The position numbers were made by a program, and so were the translations under genes. From positions 1-6,937 of the forward strand of contig DRLF01000200.1 of assembly GCA_011051425.1 (NCBI GenBank): DNA of 6,937 nt. Direction: 5' to 3'. Below the pieces are notes generated by a model. It was not told the DNA's origin. It saw only the letters and a list, made by a program, of their open reading frames with translations, and did no database searches. Below, piece after piece: positions 6,232 to 6,937 of this stretch. This DNA is from Thiolapillus brandeum. Lineage in GTDB: Bacteria > Pseudomonadota > Gammaproteobacteria > Chromatiales > Chromatiaceae. Within the stretch, counting starts at the first letter, position 1. The number at the start of each line of letters is the position of its first letter.

Positions 6232-6937
6232 ATGTCAGAAGTGACCAAAGAAGCGATCGAAGAAGCCCTGAAGGGCTATGTCCAGCCTGATCTGGGCAAG
6301 GATCTGGTGAGCACCAAGATGGTCAAGGATATCCAGATCGACGGCGGCAAGGTCAAGCTGACCGTTCTGCTGGGTTTTCCCGCCAAGAGCGTGGCTGAAG
6401 ATATCAAGGCCGGTTTGTGCGACGCAGTGAAAGCTGTAGACGGCGTGACTGACTGCGAGGTCGATCTGAGCTGGGAAATCGCTGCCCACTCCGTGCAGAA
6501 ATCCCTCAAGCCTATCGACAACATCAAGAACATCATCGCCGTGGCTTCCGGCAAGGGCGGTGTGGGCAAATCCACCACGGCTGTCAATCTGGCCCTGGCA
6601 CTGTCCCAGGAAGGCGCCAAGGTTGGCATCCTGGACGCGGACATCTATGGTCCTTCACAGCCGCGCATGCTGGGTATCTCCGGTCAGCCGGAATCCCCTG
6701 ACGGCAAGACCCTGGAGCCCATGAACAGCTATCACCTGCAGGCCATGTCCATCGGTTTCCTCATCGATGAGGAGACCCCCATGATCTGGCGTGGCCCCAT
6801 GGTTACCCAGGCCCTGGAGCAGTTGCTGAACGATACTAACTGGTCCGATCTGGACTACCTCATCATCGACCTGCCCCCCGGAACCGGCGACACCCAGCTG
6901 ACACTGGCGCAGAAGGTGCCCGTGTCCGGCGCTATCA
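6232..6937 (+). CDS. apbC: Mrp/ApbC Fe-S cluster carrier ATPase (3' end outside window)
   Basis: The first 235 residues of a cytosolic P-loop ATPase of the Mrp/NBP35 family, which binds an iron-sulfur cluster and hands it to target apoproteins. An N-terminal MIP18/DUF59-type domain (about 3-82) starts MSEVTKEAIEEALKGY. The ATPase domain begins NIIAVASGKGGVGKSTT (100-116), with the deviant Walker A motif GKGGVGKS (107-114). Then come LDADIYGPSQPRMLG (134-148), the switch-I-type region with IWRGPMV (185-191), and Walker B plus switch II IIDLPPGTGDTQLT (211-224). The family is about 360 residues long, so roughly a third is missing, including the CxxC that binds the cluster. The frame is intact to the edge. 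It is divergent from metG, the order seen in E. coli (mrp-metG), which supports orthology. Confidence 0.96.
   Translation, partial: MSEVTKEAIEEALKGYVQPDLGKDLVSTKMVKDIQIDGGKVKLTVLLGFPAKSVAEDIKAGLCDAVKAVDGVTDCEVDLSWEIAAHSVQKSLKPIDNIKNIIAVASGKGGVGKSTTAVNLALALSQEGAKVGILDADIYGPSQPRMLGISGQPESPDGKTLEPMNSYHLQAMSIGFLIDEETPMIWRGPMVTQALEQLLNDTNWSDLDYLIIDLPPGTGDTQLTLAQKVPVSGAI

Overview
The window looks like a piece of a gammaproteobacterial chromosome. The strongest pointer is the back-to-back pair on the right: metG (methionyl-tRNA synthetase, minus strand) and apbC/mrp (Fe-S carrier P-loop ATPase, plus strand, cut by the window end). This divergent metG/mrp arrangement is known from E. coli and many other gammaproteobacteria. 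An MliC-type lipoprotein and an ArnT-like glycosyltransferase also fit a Gram-negative host. The genus cannot be told from the sequence.

Layout from right to left. At 6232-6937 lies the 5' part of apbC, with a good sigma70-type promoter (6153-6181) and ribosome binding site. The intergenic region 6020-6231 also holds a REP-like imperfect palindrome (6048-6100), which sits in the probable metG leader. metG (6019-4001) is full length and intact. It is followed on the same strand, after 97 bases, by a polytopic membrane glycosyltransferase of the ArnT/PMT_2 type (3903-2428). After about 180 bases comes a small MliC-like lipoprotein that uses a TTG start (2250-1915), and after 116 bases a membrane-anchored PhnD-like substrate-binding protein (1798-890). 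All four genes point the same way, but the gaps are too wide to assert one operon.

The left 700 bases are decayed. They contain the 3' part of an IS1182-family transposase gene (about 670-54, minus) with three reading-frame breaks and no N-terminal domain. Between it and the PhnD-like gene, 660-870 is a patchwork with short open stretches that look like debris of former genes.

Functionally, metG and apbC are housekeeping genes (translation; iron-sulfur cluster delivery). The three genes to the left of metG all act at the cell envelope: transfer of sugar from a polyprenyl carrier outside the inner membrane, a periplasmic-facing lipoprotein with a possible lysozyme-inhibitor fold, and periplasmic ligand binding. 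That they form a functional set is only inference. I found no CRISPR array, tRNA, rRNA or clearly new multi-gene system. The items most worth a second look are the orphan anchored PhnD-like protein, the MliC-like protein with an altered active loop, and the REP-like hairpin in front of metG.
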